Origin: Deltaproteobacteria bacterium
GTDB lineage: Bacteria > Desulfobacterota > Desulfarculia > Adiutricales > Adiutricaceae
Reading direction: 5' to 3'
Assembly: GCA_031281735.1 (NCBI GenBank)
Contig: JAITEZ010000152.1
Coordinates: forward strand, 1 to 47,113
DNA: 47,113 bases
Shown: positions 24,911 through 32,222 of the stretch, piece by piece
Layout: each line of letters begins with the position of its first letter
Position numbering within the stretch: position 1 is the stretch's first letter
Notes under the pieces: generated by a model
Database searches by the model: none
Seen by the model: the letters and a program-made list of their open reading frames with translations, nothing else
Told to the model about the DNA's origin: nothing
Program-made: the position numbers and the translations under genes

Positions 24911-25396
24911 TCAGTTGCTGGAGACATTCTTCTTGGTCTTGCCGGCGTTGGTCTTGTTGGCGGCGGCTTCGAGGTTGAAATTCCTGAAGTTGAGGACGTC
25001 CATCGAGCAGATGCGGATGCCCTCGGAGGCGTACTTGGCGCAATCGAAGGCTAGCTGGGCGACGGTGGGCTCGGGCTGCTGCTTCCGGCGCTGGAAGGCG
25101 CGCAGGATCATGGCTAGGTTGACACCGGAGAGCACCTCCACCTCCCCCTTCTTCAGGTAAGGGAGGCTCACGTTGCAGGCCGTGCCGCCGAAGAGGTCGG
25201 TCAGGATCAGCACTGGGTTGCCCCCGGACGAGGCCTCCTTGACGGCCTTGTCGATCAGCTCCAGGTAGGTGTCCGGATGCTTCCCGTCGCTGATGGAGAC
25301 CGGCCAGCACTTCTCGCTGCGGTGGGACAGGCGTTCGGCGACTTCCAGGAGCTTGTACGCCAGATCCTCGTGGCAAACCACTACGACTTCGATCAT
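24911..25396 (-). CDS. mannose-family PTS IIA component
   Basis: This 161-residue protein is of the ManX/EIIA-Man domain family. The phosphorylated histidine is His9 in VVVVCHEDLA, where most relatives have HG and this one has HE. The second signature TDLFGGTACN is at about 66-75, and the SGVNLAMIL segment is conserved. The last 25 or so residues are an Asn/Lys-rich tail (ANKTNAGKTKKNVSSN), unlike the compact family end. AAGGTGA precedes the ATG. In such clusters IIA receives phosphate from HPr and may report phosphorylation state; neither HPr nor EI is encoded in the window. Confidence 0.9.
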   Translation of the reverse strand: MIEVVVVCHEDLAYKLLEVAERLSHRSEKCWPVSISDGKHPDTYLELIDKAVKEASSGGNPVLILTDLFGGTACNVSLPYLKKGEVEVLSGVNLAMILRAFQRRKQQPEPTVAQLAFDCAKYASEGIRICSMDVLNFRNFNLEAAANKTNAGKTKKNVSSN

Positions 25397-25713
25397 CAGG
25401 TCACCTTCGTCGGGGGGGGCGGGGAACCGGCATGGATACGGGCACGCCAGAGTGCGGATCCGGAAAGGTACCAGCCTCCGGCCGGGCTTTCAAGGCCCAG
25501 GCGCGGGAGGGCGCGGCGGGGACGGCCGGGGTGTCCTGGCGGGGGCAGTGTCAGAGTGGTTCCGCCGCGTGCCGGAACTGCTCCGGGCGGCCCGGGGCAG
25601 GGCCGCGGCGGCCGGGATCGGCCGGAACCGGCAGGCGGGGCCCGGCCGGCCTGCGGACGTCGCCACCGGAGCCGGTGCCCGGGGGCGGCCGGCGGGGATC
25701 CCGGGATCCCGCC
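25397..25713. other. gap between rapZ and PTS IIA
   Basis: This is 317 bp of G+C-rich DNA with no supported gene, promoter or terminator. Confidence 0.45.
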
Positions 25714-26592
25714 TCAGGAGATGTCCCTATGTCTCAGGACCAGGGGGCCTTGGAAATGACTGGAGAGGTTCTCCCAGATGTACACGGCCAGGGCCACCGA
25801 GCGGTGTTGCCCTCCGGTGCAACCCACTGCGATGGTGAGGTATGACTTGCCCTCCCTCTGGTAGAGGGGCAGGAGGAACTGGAGGATGTCAAGAAGCTTC
25901 TCAAGGAACTCCTGGGTCTCTGGGAAGGAGAGGACGTAGTCGCGGACATCGGCATCGCGGCCGTCCAGGGTCCTGAGCTTGTCGATATAGAACGGGTTCG
26001 GGAGGAACCGCACGTCGAACATGAGATCCGCCTCGGGGGGGAGCCCGTTCTTGAAGCCGAACGAGAGCACCTCGACCGAGAGGTGACGGTGACCCTCGGC
26101 GTTCACGAAGCGCCGCACCACGACGTCCCGCAGTTTCGGCGCCTTGAGGGCGGACGTGTCGAGCACGAGATCCGCCTCCGACTTCAAGGGGTCGAGTTCC
26201 AGTCGCTCCATCGCTATGGCCGAGCTGAGGCTGCCTGCGGCGGCCGAGAGGGGGTGGGAGCGTCTCGTCTCAGAGAAGCGCTTCACCAGTACCTCGTCGT
26301 CGGCCTCGAGGAAGAGCAGGTTCAGTTCGTAGCCCATCTCACGGGCTTCCTCGAAGGCCTTCCCGTGCTCGGCCACGAGATCCGGATCCCGGCCGTCCAT
26401 GCCCACCGCGAGCCGGATGAAGTCCCCGCGGGACTCCTTGCGTATGGCGAGGAGCTTGGGGAGCAGGAGCACGGGGAGGTTGTCGATGGCCAGGAAGCCG
26501 TTGTCTTCCAGGATCTTGAGCGCGGACGACTTGCCCGAGCCCGAGAGGCCGGTCACTATGATGATGAGCCCTGCTTTGGTGGGGTCGTTCAT
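25714..26592 (-). CDS. rapZ: RapZ/YvcJ family nucleotide- and RNA-binding protein
   Basis: This protein of about 292 residues is of the RapZ family. The N-terminal P-loop is GLSGSGKSSAL (Walker A) after IIIVT, with a second nucleotide-site motif at GMDGRDPD. The C-terminal domain, which in E. coli RapZ binds the small RNAs GlmY/GlmZ and senses glucosamine-6-phosphate, is present in full. It includes LSFGFKNGLPPEADLMFDVRFLPNPFY and the terminal IAVGCTGGQHRSV. The gene lies between hpf and the PTS genes, an arrangement common in proteobacterial rpoN clusters. Function as an amino-sugar regulator in this lineage is not established. The ATG at 26592 starts just before the P-loop; the longer upstream frame is low-complexity. 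Confidence 0.94.
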   Translation of the reverse strand: MNDPTKAGLIIIVTGLSGSGKSSALKILEDNGFLAIDNLPVLLLPKLLAIRKESRGDFIRLAVGMDGRDPDLVAEHGKAFEEAREMGYELNLLFLEADDEVLVKRFSETRRSHPLSAAAGSLSSAIAMERLELDPLKSEADLVLDTSALKAPKLRDVVVRRFVNAEGHRHLSVEVLSFGFKNGLPPEADLMFDVRFLPNPFYIDKLRTLDGRDADVRDYVLSFPETQEFLEKLLDILQFLLPLYQREGKSYLTIAVGCTGGQHRSVALAVYIWENLSSHFQGPLVLRHRDIS

Positions 26593-26894
26593 GAAGGCCT
26601 CGGGCCACGGGTCCGCCGGGGGGCCCCGCGTGCTGAAGGGCCCCGAGAGGGCCCAGATGGCTGTGCCGGCCCCGCCGGGGCCCCGAGTCCTTGCGGCCCC
26701 GGCGGGGCCTTGCCGTAATGGCGCCCCTCGGCACGAGGGGTGCCCCCGAGGATCCAGGCATCCTCGCCCCCTGAAGGACGGGGCCTGCCGAGAGTTCAGG
26801 TCAGCGGTCTGTCGCCCGCATGATTGACGCCTGTCAGCGTCCCGGCAGGGGTTCCCGGCGGACCGGGCGACCCGGCCCGCCGGGTGGCCGGGTG
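26593..26894 (-). other. structured leader between hpf and rapZ
   Basis: The 302-bp gap contains three consecutive strong dyads: GGCCCCGCCGGGGCC at 26668-26682, GGCCCCGGCGGGGCC at 26695-26709, and an 11-bp stem with a 3-base loop at 720-730/734-744 (offset 26000). The first two could also pair with each other. No T-run follows, so attenuation, RNA processing or RapZ autoregulation are possibilities. No gene is present. Confidence 0.45.
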
Positions 26895-27476
26895 TCAGTC
26901 GGCCTGGCGGTGGAAGCGCACGAGCTCCAGGGAGCCGCCTCCAGAATGGCGGAGGAGCCTCACCCCCCCGTCGCCCTCGTCCAGGTAGACGAGAAAGGGG
27001 AGGGGCGAGAGGGAGAGCCTCTGGGAGGCCTCCTCGGGCGTCATGCGGACCAGGGGCAAGTCGAGGGTGCGGGCGGCCTGGGCCCCGGAATCCGCTTCCG
27101 ACTCGTCGTGGCCGTTGCCGCCGGGGGAGGGTGAGGCCTCCCACTCCGCGTCCTCCTCCTGAGTGAACTCGCGCAGGCCCACCGAGGGCTTGTGTTCCTT
27201 GAGCCTCTCTCGGTGGCGCTTGATCTGCCTCTCGAGCTTGTCGACCACGAGGTCGACGGAGGAGAACATGTCCTCGGACTCTTGTTCCGCCTTGATCTTG
27301 AGGCCGTCGGAGGTGAGCACCACCGCGGTGCGGTGGCGGAACTTCTCCAAGGTGAAGGTGATCTCGGCGTCAAGTACGGAGTCGAGGTACTTCTCAAGCT
27401 TTGAGATCTTGTCGATACCGTAGTCCTTCAGCTGCTGGTTGGGGTCCATGTGACGGAAAGTCACAGTATGCTGCAT
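26895..27476 (-). CDS. hpf: long-form ribosome hibernation promoting factor
   Basis: This protein of about 193 residues is of the long HPF (YvyD/RaiA) type, which binds the 30S decoding region and dimerises 70S ribosomes into 100S particles. The N-terminal domain (1-100) starts MQHTVTFRHMDPNQQLKDY and has the basic helix KLERQIKRHRERLKEHK. A Ser/Gly/Glu-rich linker (about 110-145) leads to the C-terminal dimerisation domain, LVRMTPEEASQRLSL..LPFLVYLDEGDGGVRLL. GGAGGT lies 6 nt before the ATG. In many proteobacteria rpoN directly precedes this gene; here the upstream DNA is gene-free for nearly 2 kb. Confidence 0.95.
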   Translation of the reverse strand: MQHTVTFRHMDPNQQLKDYGIDKISKLEKYLDSVLDAEITFTLEKFRHRTAVVLTSDGLKIKAEQESEDMFSSVDLVVDKLERQIKRHRERLKEHKPSVGLREFTQEEDAEWEASPSPGGNGHDESEADSGAQAARTLDLPLVRMTPEEASQRLSLSPLPFLVYLDEGDGGVRLLRHSGGGSLELVRFHRQAD

Positions 27477-28177
27477 AGATACCTCCAGGGCAGTGGTTGA
27501 TGCCTGGACAGGCGGGCGCTCCGGGCCCGCGTCTGGGGCGACCGTCCCTCCCGTGTGGCACCGGGGACCTCCGGGCCTCGAAGCCGGGAGTTGCAGGCGT
27601 CCTCGGGACACTCGGCGGGGGGGGTGCGGGATAGGGCGTGATAACCAGGGGAACGGGGAGGGTCTGCCTGGGGGCAGGGGCCGTCCGGGATCCGTGGGCC
27701 GTCACTGCGATCCGCTGGGCGACCATCCTGAAGCCGGTGGGGTCTGCGGGTCGGGGAACCTGGGGACGGTATGTGAAGGGGTTACCGGCTCACCGGGATC
27801 CCCCATTGTGATCCCGCCTGGCGGGGTGCCCGGCAGCCCTCTCGCCTGCTTGGATCCCGTTGTCTTGCTGTGTCCGGAGGAAATGAGTCAGTTACGTCCC
27901 GCTCCAGTATGCTGAGGTGTGAGAGGGCCGGAGAGCGTTCGATCAGTTGTGCTTTCGTCTTCTTAACATGCAGTTATGATAGCAGAAGGTTCCTTGGAAA
28001 GAAAGGAGCGGTCGGCTCGGCCCCGGTTGGGTGTTCCGGGTGCCCCGAACAAAGGGGTGGGAAGGGGGAAGCCTGTGTGAAGAGGCCCGGAGAGAGGTAA
28101 CAGTATAAATGTTTGGTTGTTATTGAGAATGAGTGCCGTTCCAGGATCCTGTAAAGAGGATTTTGAAATAGGGAAGG
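27477..28177. other. gene-free upstream region of hpf
   Basis: No gene is supported. G+C content falls gradually from 27850 towards the A+T-rich tract. On the minus strand TATCAT (about 27975-27980) with TTTCTT 17 bases upstream is a weak candidate promoter for hpf, about 500 nt from its start. No rpoN remnant was recognised. Confidence 0.4.
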
Positions 28178-28276
28178 AATAAATAAAAAAGTATAATTAT
28201 TAATTTATTATTATATATTATTACAAAAATATAATAAATAATATAAAAAAATATTTATAAAATAAAATAAATAGAG
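28178..28276. other. A+T-rich tract
   Basis: Roughly 100 bp consist almost entirely of A and T, with many overlapping TTATTA/AATAAT words, in an otherwise very G+C-rich chromosome. It directly precedes the 28-bp repeat array. It could be a DNA-unwinding, nucoid-protein-binding or transferred segment. No gene and no DnaA-box cluster were seen. Confidence 0.6.
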
Positions 28277-28383
28277 ATATAGTTTTTGATGCTGAAAAGA
28301 CATGGTGCTGATGAGGACTAAGAGAGAAATGGAAGTAGATAATAAAAAAAAGAGTGTGTTTTTTATGATGAGCATGAGATACA

Positions 28384-28748
28384 GGGATCCATATGATCAT
28401 CAGGAGAGGAAGGGATCCGTATGACCATCATGAGATACAGGGATCCTTATGATCATCATGAGAGAAAGGGATCCGTATTATCATCAGGAAAGAATTATGG
28501 ATACGTATGATTATCTTGTGAGAAAGGGAGCCGTGTGGTGATCAGGAGAGACGGGGATCCCGATGGAGAGCAAGAGGGAAAGGTATCCAGTATAGATGAT
28601 GATCAGGAAGAAGGGATCCTGATGACGATCAGGAGAGAATCAAGAATATGCTGAAGAACATGAGAGAAAGGGATCCTGATGATGATCAGAAGAAAGGGAT
28701 CTTGATGATGCCCGAGGGGAAGGGATCGAGATGATGCTCCAGAAAATG
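28384..28748 (+). repeat. 28-bp imperfect tandem repeat array
   Basis: About 13 degenerate copies are arranged head to tail. Each begins with a GGGATCC-like core, followed by a TATGATCATC-like segment and a purine-rich AGGAGAGAAA-like end. Cores lie at 28384, 28412, 28440, 28468, 28498, 28526, 28554, 28582, 28613, about 28644, 28670, 28696 and 28722, giving a period of 28 with a few 26-31 deviations. The period is not a multiple of three and stops interrupt all frames, so it is not coding. There are no unique spacers, so it is not CRISPR. Most units contain two GATC sites. Confidence 0.85.
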
Positions 28749-29233
28749 TTCTTTGCCGGTTCAGAGGAGGTGTCCCGTGGAGTCATCTAAAAAGCTTATC
28801 ACTAAGTCGATACGATAATTGAGATGGGCCCGACTGGGTGTCGGCAAAGGGGAATCTTGAGTTGTCTCAGTGGGGAGTGGGAATAAACTCTGACCCGGAA
28901 GGGTGTCTTTCCTTCTTGATTCGGGGAGAATTCGATGGAACTGCGGCACGGGCATGCGATATGGGGATGCCTAGCGTCTTACTAAACCTGTGGGCGGGTG
29001 TAACCTCCGTCCGGCTAGGCAGAAGTCATCGTTTATCTGGTTGTTTGCCAGGAACGGAAGATGAGAGGGAAGGATTGTGGATAGTGAACGGCAGAGATGA
29101 AGCGAAGGAGCGGGAGTTGAGCATGACTGATGTCCTCCCTCTTCCCCTGCTAGGAAATACATAAAAAAACTATTGATTTCAGTGAGTTAAAACGGAAAGA
29201 CCATGCTGAGGCTTCTCGCGAAACGAGGGGCGC
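28749..29233. other. gene-free left flank of the insertion sequence
   Basis: The composition is intermediate and purine-rich on the plus strand. A 108-codon frame (28838-29164) matches nothing I know and is probably spurious. The same composition continues to the right of the IS (31095-31600), so the element interrupted a pre-existing non-coding or decayed region. Confidence 0.45.
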
Positions 29234-29239
29234 CTGTAA
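29234..29239 (+). repeat. left 6-bp target-site duplication CTGTAA
   Basis: CTGTAA directly abuts the left inverted repeat of the insertion sequence. The identical hexamer directly follows the right inverted repeat at 31089-31094. Confidence 0.85.
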
Positions 29240-29270
29240 CCTAAAATCCCGGAATTTCATAGAACTACAG
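29240..29270 (+). repeat. IS left terminal inverted repeat
   Basis: It begins CCTAAAATCCCGGA and ends AGAACTACAG. It is the reverse complement of 31059-31088 apart from a few central mismatches and one extra base. Confidence 0.9.
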
Positions 29271-29334
29271 GGGAGGAAAAATCACTATATTTCTAACCAG
29301 CTGATTTCATTAAATATTTTTTATTAGTATAGTC

Positions 29335-29363
29335 TTGACTTCCTTGTTATGTAGTGCTACAGT
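29335..29363 (+). promoter_or_regulatory. transposase promoter and ribosome site
   Basis: TTGACT (29335-29340) and TACAGT (29358-29363) are 17 bases apart. AAGGAGG follows at 29374-29380, 7 nt before the transposase ATG. Confidence 0.6.
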
Positions 29364-29387
29364 ATATAACTACAAGGAGGTCATCTG

Positions 29388-31064
29388 ATGGCATTTCTTT
29401 TCCTTAGCCCCATACGTGGAATTCCATATATCTATGGAGCTGTCTCCTATAGACGTGAAGACAATGGTATGCCGACAAGAAAATCAGTTTGCTTGGGTAA
29501 GATAGATCTTAAGACTAGGTTACCTATTTTTAATGATAAATATTTACCATGGTTAAAAGATCATAATTTAACTACCGAAGAGGCTTTTAAAGATTATATT
29601 AGTAAAACTAATAATAAATATAATATAAATTTAGATTATTTAAATAAAAAAGAAAATTTAGAAATTAATGAGAAAAACTTTAGCATTGATGAATTAAGAA
29701 AATCTCCTTCTAAATGTTTTGGGACATTATATTTATTTAATTATATTATTAAAAAAATATGTTTATATATAATATTGTATTCTATATTTCCTGATTTGTA
29801 TGAGCAGATAATTACATTAGTATATTTTTATATTATTGAAGCAGATCCTGCTATGTATTGTAGATTTTTTGCCTTAAAATATGATACATATATTGATGCT
29901 GATAAAGTAAGTTCTCAAAGAATCAGTGAATTGCTCTCAAAAATTTCTTACTATCAAAAGATAGAATTTTATGAAAGATGGGGAAATTTAATTAAAGAAA
30001 AAGAGTATTTAGCGTTAGATAGCACCTCAATTTCTACATATTCTAATAATATGCCAGAAGCAAAATTTGGCCATAATAAACAAGGGGATAATTTAAAACA
30101 AGTAAATTTATGCTTATTGTTCGGCGAAGAATCAGGACTACCAGTTTTTTCAACTACTTATGACGGCAGTTTAAATGATGTACGAACATTAATTAATGTT
30201 TTAAAAAGATCTTCATTAATTCAAAATTTAAACTATAAATTAGTTTTAGATAGAGGATATTATAGTAAAAAAAATTTATTATTTATGATTGAATCTAAAT
30301 TTAAGCATAAATTTATTATCTCTATACCTGCCACTACAAATTTAAAATATGAATTGATTGATAAAAATATTAATATTATAGATAATATAAATTATTATAT
30401 TAACTATAATGATGAACTTTTATATGGAACTACTCAGAGAATAAAATGGGAAAATCATTATTTATATGCTCATATTTTTAATGATTATAATAAAATACAT
30501 AACTATAGACCACAAATAATAAACGATATAAATTCCCTGTATTCTTTAGCTCTTGAAGATCCAGAAAGTTTTTTAAAACTAGAAGAATATAAAAATTATA
30601 TAATTATTAAAAAAAATAATAAATATAATATTTATAAAGTATTAAAAAATCAAGATGCATATTCAAAAGCTCTTTTACGTGAGGGATGGTTTGTTTTTTT
30701 AAGTAATAGTATAAAAGATACTCAAGATGCATTAAAAATTTATAGAAAAAGAGATGTAATTGAAAAAGCATTTGATATATGTAAAAATCATACAGAACAA
30801 GCTAGATTACGTGTTCATAATTCTCTTAAAATGGAAAATAAAATTTTTATAGGATTTCTATCTCTTATAATAACATCACAAATTCACAAAGTTATGTTTG
30901 AAAAATTTTTGTATAGAAAATATACTATGAAAGAATTATTTGCTGAACTAGATTTAATACAGGTAACAAGAATTAAAAAATACTCAATTTTAACACCTTT
31001 ATCAAAAAACCAAATCAATATTTATTCTGCTTTTGATTGTCCTTTACCACAAGAGGATCTGTAG
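29388..31064 (+). CDS. IS1634-family DDE transposase
   Basis: This 558-residue intact transposase is of the IS4-superfamily, IS1634-like type. Catalytic residues are visible. The first Asp is in YLALDSTSIS and the second Asp in LVLDRGYYSKKN. The YREK signature Y-x2-R-x3-E-x6-K appears as YRKRDVIEKAFDICK, carrying the catalytic Glu. The family's N-terminal start (PYIYGAVSYRRE...RKSVCLGKID) and the KQGDNLKQVNLCLLFGEESGLPVF block are also present. Codon use is extremely A+T-biased (AAA, TTA, ATA, AAT), unlike every chromosomal gene here. Trp is TGG and no internal TGA occurs, so the standard code applies. It should be translated despite the foreign codon bias, given its own promoter and strong ribosome site. 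Confidence 0.95.
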   Translation: MAFLFLSPIRGIPYIYGAVSYRREDNGMPTRKSVCLGKIDLKTRLPIFNDKYLPWLKDHNLTTEEAFKDYISKTNNKYNINLDYLNKKENLEINEKNFSIDELRKSPSKCFGTLYLFNYIIKKICLYIILYSIFPDLYEQIITLVYFYIIEADPAMYCRFFALKYDTYIDADKVSSQRISELLSKISYYQKIEFYERWGNLIKEKEYLALDSTSISTYSNNMPEAKFGHNKQGDNLKQVNLCLLFGEESGLPVFSTTYDGSLNDVRTLINVLKRSSLIQNLNYKLVLDRGYYSKKNLLFMIESKFKHKFIISIPATTNLKYELIDKNINIIDNINYYINYNDELLYGTTQRIKWENHYLYAHIFNDYNKIHNYRPQIINDINSLYSLALEDPESFLKLEEYKNYIIIKKNNKYNIYKVLKNQDAYSKALLREGWFVFLSNSIKDTQDALKIYRKRDVIEKAFDICKNHTEQARLRVHNSLKMENKIFIGFLSLIITSQIHKVMFEKFLYRKYTMKELFAELDLIQVTRIKKYSILTPLSKNQINIYSAFDCPLPQEDL

Positions 31065-31088
31065 TTCTACACAATCCGGGATTTTAGG
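31059..31088 (-). repeat. IS right terminal inverted repeat
   Basis: It starts CTGTAGTTCT and ends CCGGGATTTTAGG. It overlaps the last codons and the stop of the transposase gene, as is common in compact IS elements. Confidence 0.9.
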
Positions 31089-31094
31089 CTGTAA
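31089..31094 (+). repeat. right 6-bp target-site duplication CTGTAA
   Basis: The hexamer is identical to 29234-29239 and directly follows the right inverted repeat. Removing the IS and one copy gives the uninterrupted target CGCCTGTAAGGAG. Confidence 0.85.
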
Positions 31095-31603
31095 GGAGTG
31101 AAAGAAAGAGGGACGGAACAGGGGCAACCGGGAGGAAGGGTAAAGCGCCGATTGTGCTGGAGGCAGGCGAAAGGCTAGGCGTCAGGACGCCGGGGGAGAG
31201 AGCGAGTCACATCTGGAGCAAAGGGAGATGCCGCCTCTGGGATGCAGCCTGGGTTCAACTGTTGAGAGTGACGGGATTGGGAATGCCAGATCGGAGGGCA
31301 TTGAGGGAGTTGAGCGGGGCTTGCGTTCCAGCTAGCCGCCATAACACGTTAAGGACAAGAAAAAGACTATTTATTACAGCCGGTTAATTGCCCCGGCAGT
31401 AACGGGGCCGACATTTTTTCCGCGTAAGCGAAAGGAAGACGGCCTGCAGGGCGGGCGTGATAGGAACGGCGGGCGCCACAGGCCTGGCGGGGGCCGGGAG
31501 AGACTCGGGGACGGGGCCAGGCTTGCGGGAAAGGCATGCCATGCAAGGCGGCGGCGGATCGGGGTCGGATGAAACCCAAGCGGTTACGTAGGAAGGGCGA
31601 TGA
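31095..31603. other. gene-free right flank of the IS
   Basis: The DNA is of intermediate composition up to about 31380, then G+C-rich. No gene or recognisable RNA was found. It ends at the promoter of the DUF1178 gene. Confidence 0.45.
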
Positions 31604-31633
31604 TTGACAGCCTGGACAACAGTGAATTAATAT
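31604..31633 (+). promoter_or_regulatory. sigma-70 promoter of DUF1178-GGDEF unit
   Basis: A perfect TTGACA (31604-31609) and TAATAT (31628-31633) are separated by 18 bases, about 60 nt before the first gene of the pair. Confidence 0.7.
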
Positions 31634-31702
31634 GATGACGGTACCCGGGCGACCGGCGGACGCGCCGCGCGCTCCGCGATGGATCCGTTTCAGGTGGCCC
31701 GC

Positions 31703-32140
31703 ATGGTAATCTTCGACCTGATATGTCGATACGAGCACCGCTTCGAGGGGTGGTTCAATGATCTCGCCGATCTCGAAAGCCAGATCGGACGGGGGGATCT
31801 TTCCTGCCCTGTTTGCGGCGACACCCACATCCAGCGTCGCCCCTCCACTTTCGGACTGGTGAGGACACGCCAGCCCGGCGCGCCGGCGGCGGATCCAATC
31901 GAGGCGAAGAAGGCGGAGCTTTTCCATCAGCTGGAGACGATTTCCGACCGCCTCCAGGAGGATTTCGCGGACGTGGGCACCGGCTTTTCCGGGGAGGCCC
32001 TGAAGATGCACTACGGGGCCGTGCCTCGCCGGAACATCAGGGGCATCTCCACCCGGGACGAGGAGGAACTCCTTCGCAAGGAGGGGGTAGAGTTCTTCAA
32101 GGCGCCCATGCTGGTCCGCAAACGCCCCACCCCCGCTTGA
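31703..32140 (+). CDS. DUF1178 family protein
   Basis: This small protein of about 145 residues matches DUF1178. The N-terminal MVIFDLICRYEHRFEGWFNDLADLESQI is close to the family's YDL.C..GH.FEGWF opening. It is followed by a CPVCG pair that usually forms part of a metal or zinc-ribbon site together with the earlier Cys/His. The C-terminal half is charged, with a helical region (AELFHQLETISDRLQEDFADVG) and a conserved-looking HYG..PRRNIRGI segment. The ATG at 31703 is preferred over 31679, with AGGTGG just upstream. The next gene starts 83 bp later on the same strand. The family has no established function. Confidence 0.85.
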   Translation: MVIFDLICRYEHRFEGWFNDLADLESQIGRGDLSCPVCGDTHIQRRPSTFGLVRTRQPGAPAADPIEAKKAELFHQLETISDRLQEDFADVGTGFSGEALKMHYGAVPRRNIRGISTRDEEELLRKEGVEFFKAPMLVRKRPTPA

Positions 32141-32222
32141 TTAGCCGTTTCCCCGCGGGGAGGCCCCCTCGCCCTGTCCCCGCCTATTCTGGAGCTCCTC
32201 CCGCCGGAACCTGAAACCGCAG

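Larger units (their letters stand above)
29240..31088 (+). mobile_element. complete IS1634-like insertion sequence (1849 bp)
   Basis: The element is bounded by imperfect inverted repeats of about 30 bp (29240-29270 and 31059-31088). Both begin CCTAAAATCCCGGA and share AGAACTACAG at the inner end. It is flanked by perfect 6-bp duplications and contains one intact transposase gene with its own promoter. It is conspicuously A+T-rich while the host is G+C-rich, so it arrived from a low-G+C donor and has not ameliorated. Intact ends, gene and duplications indicate recent insertion. Confidence 0.93.

Noticed and set aside
28384-28748. Possible CRISPR array because of regular 28-bp spacing
   Set aside because: The units run head to tail with no unique spacers of about 30 bp between conserved repeats, and no cas genes are present.
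28838-29164. A small gene of about 108 codons left of the IS
   Set aside because: There is no ribosome site, no recognisable motif, an atypical composition and an overlapping frame of similar length on the other strand.
29388-31064. Use of a non-standard code (TGA as Trp) in the A+T-rich transposase
   Set aside because: Trp positions are TGG and no internal TGA is present, so the standard code is sufficient.
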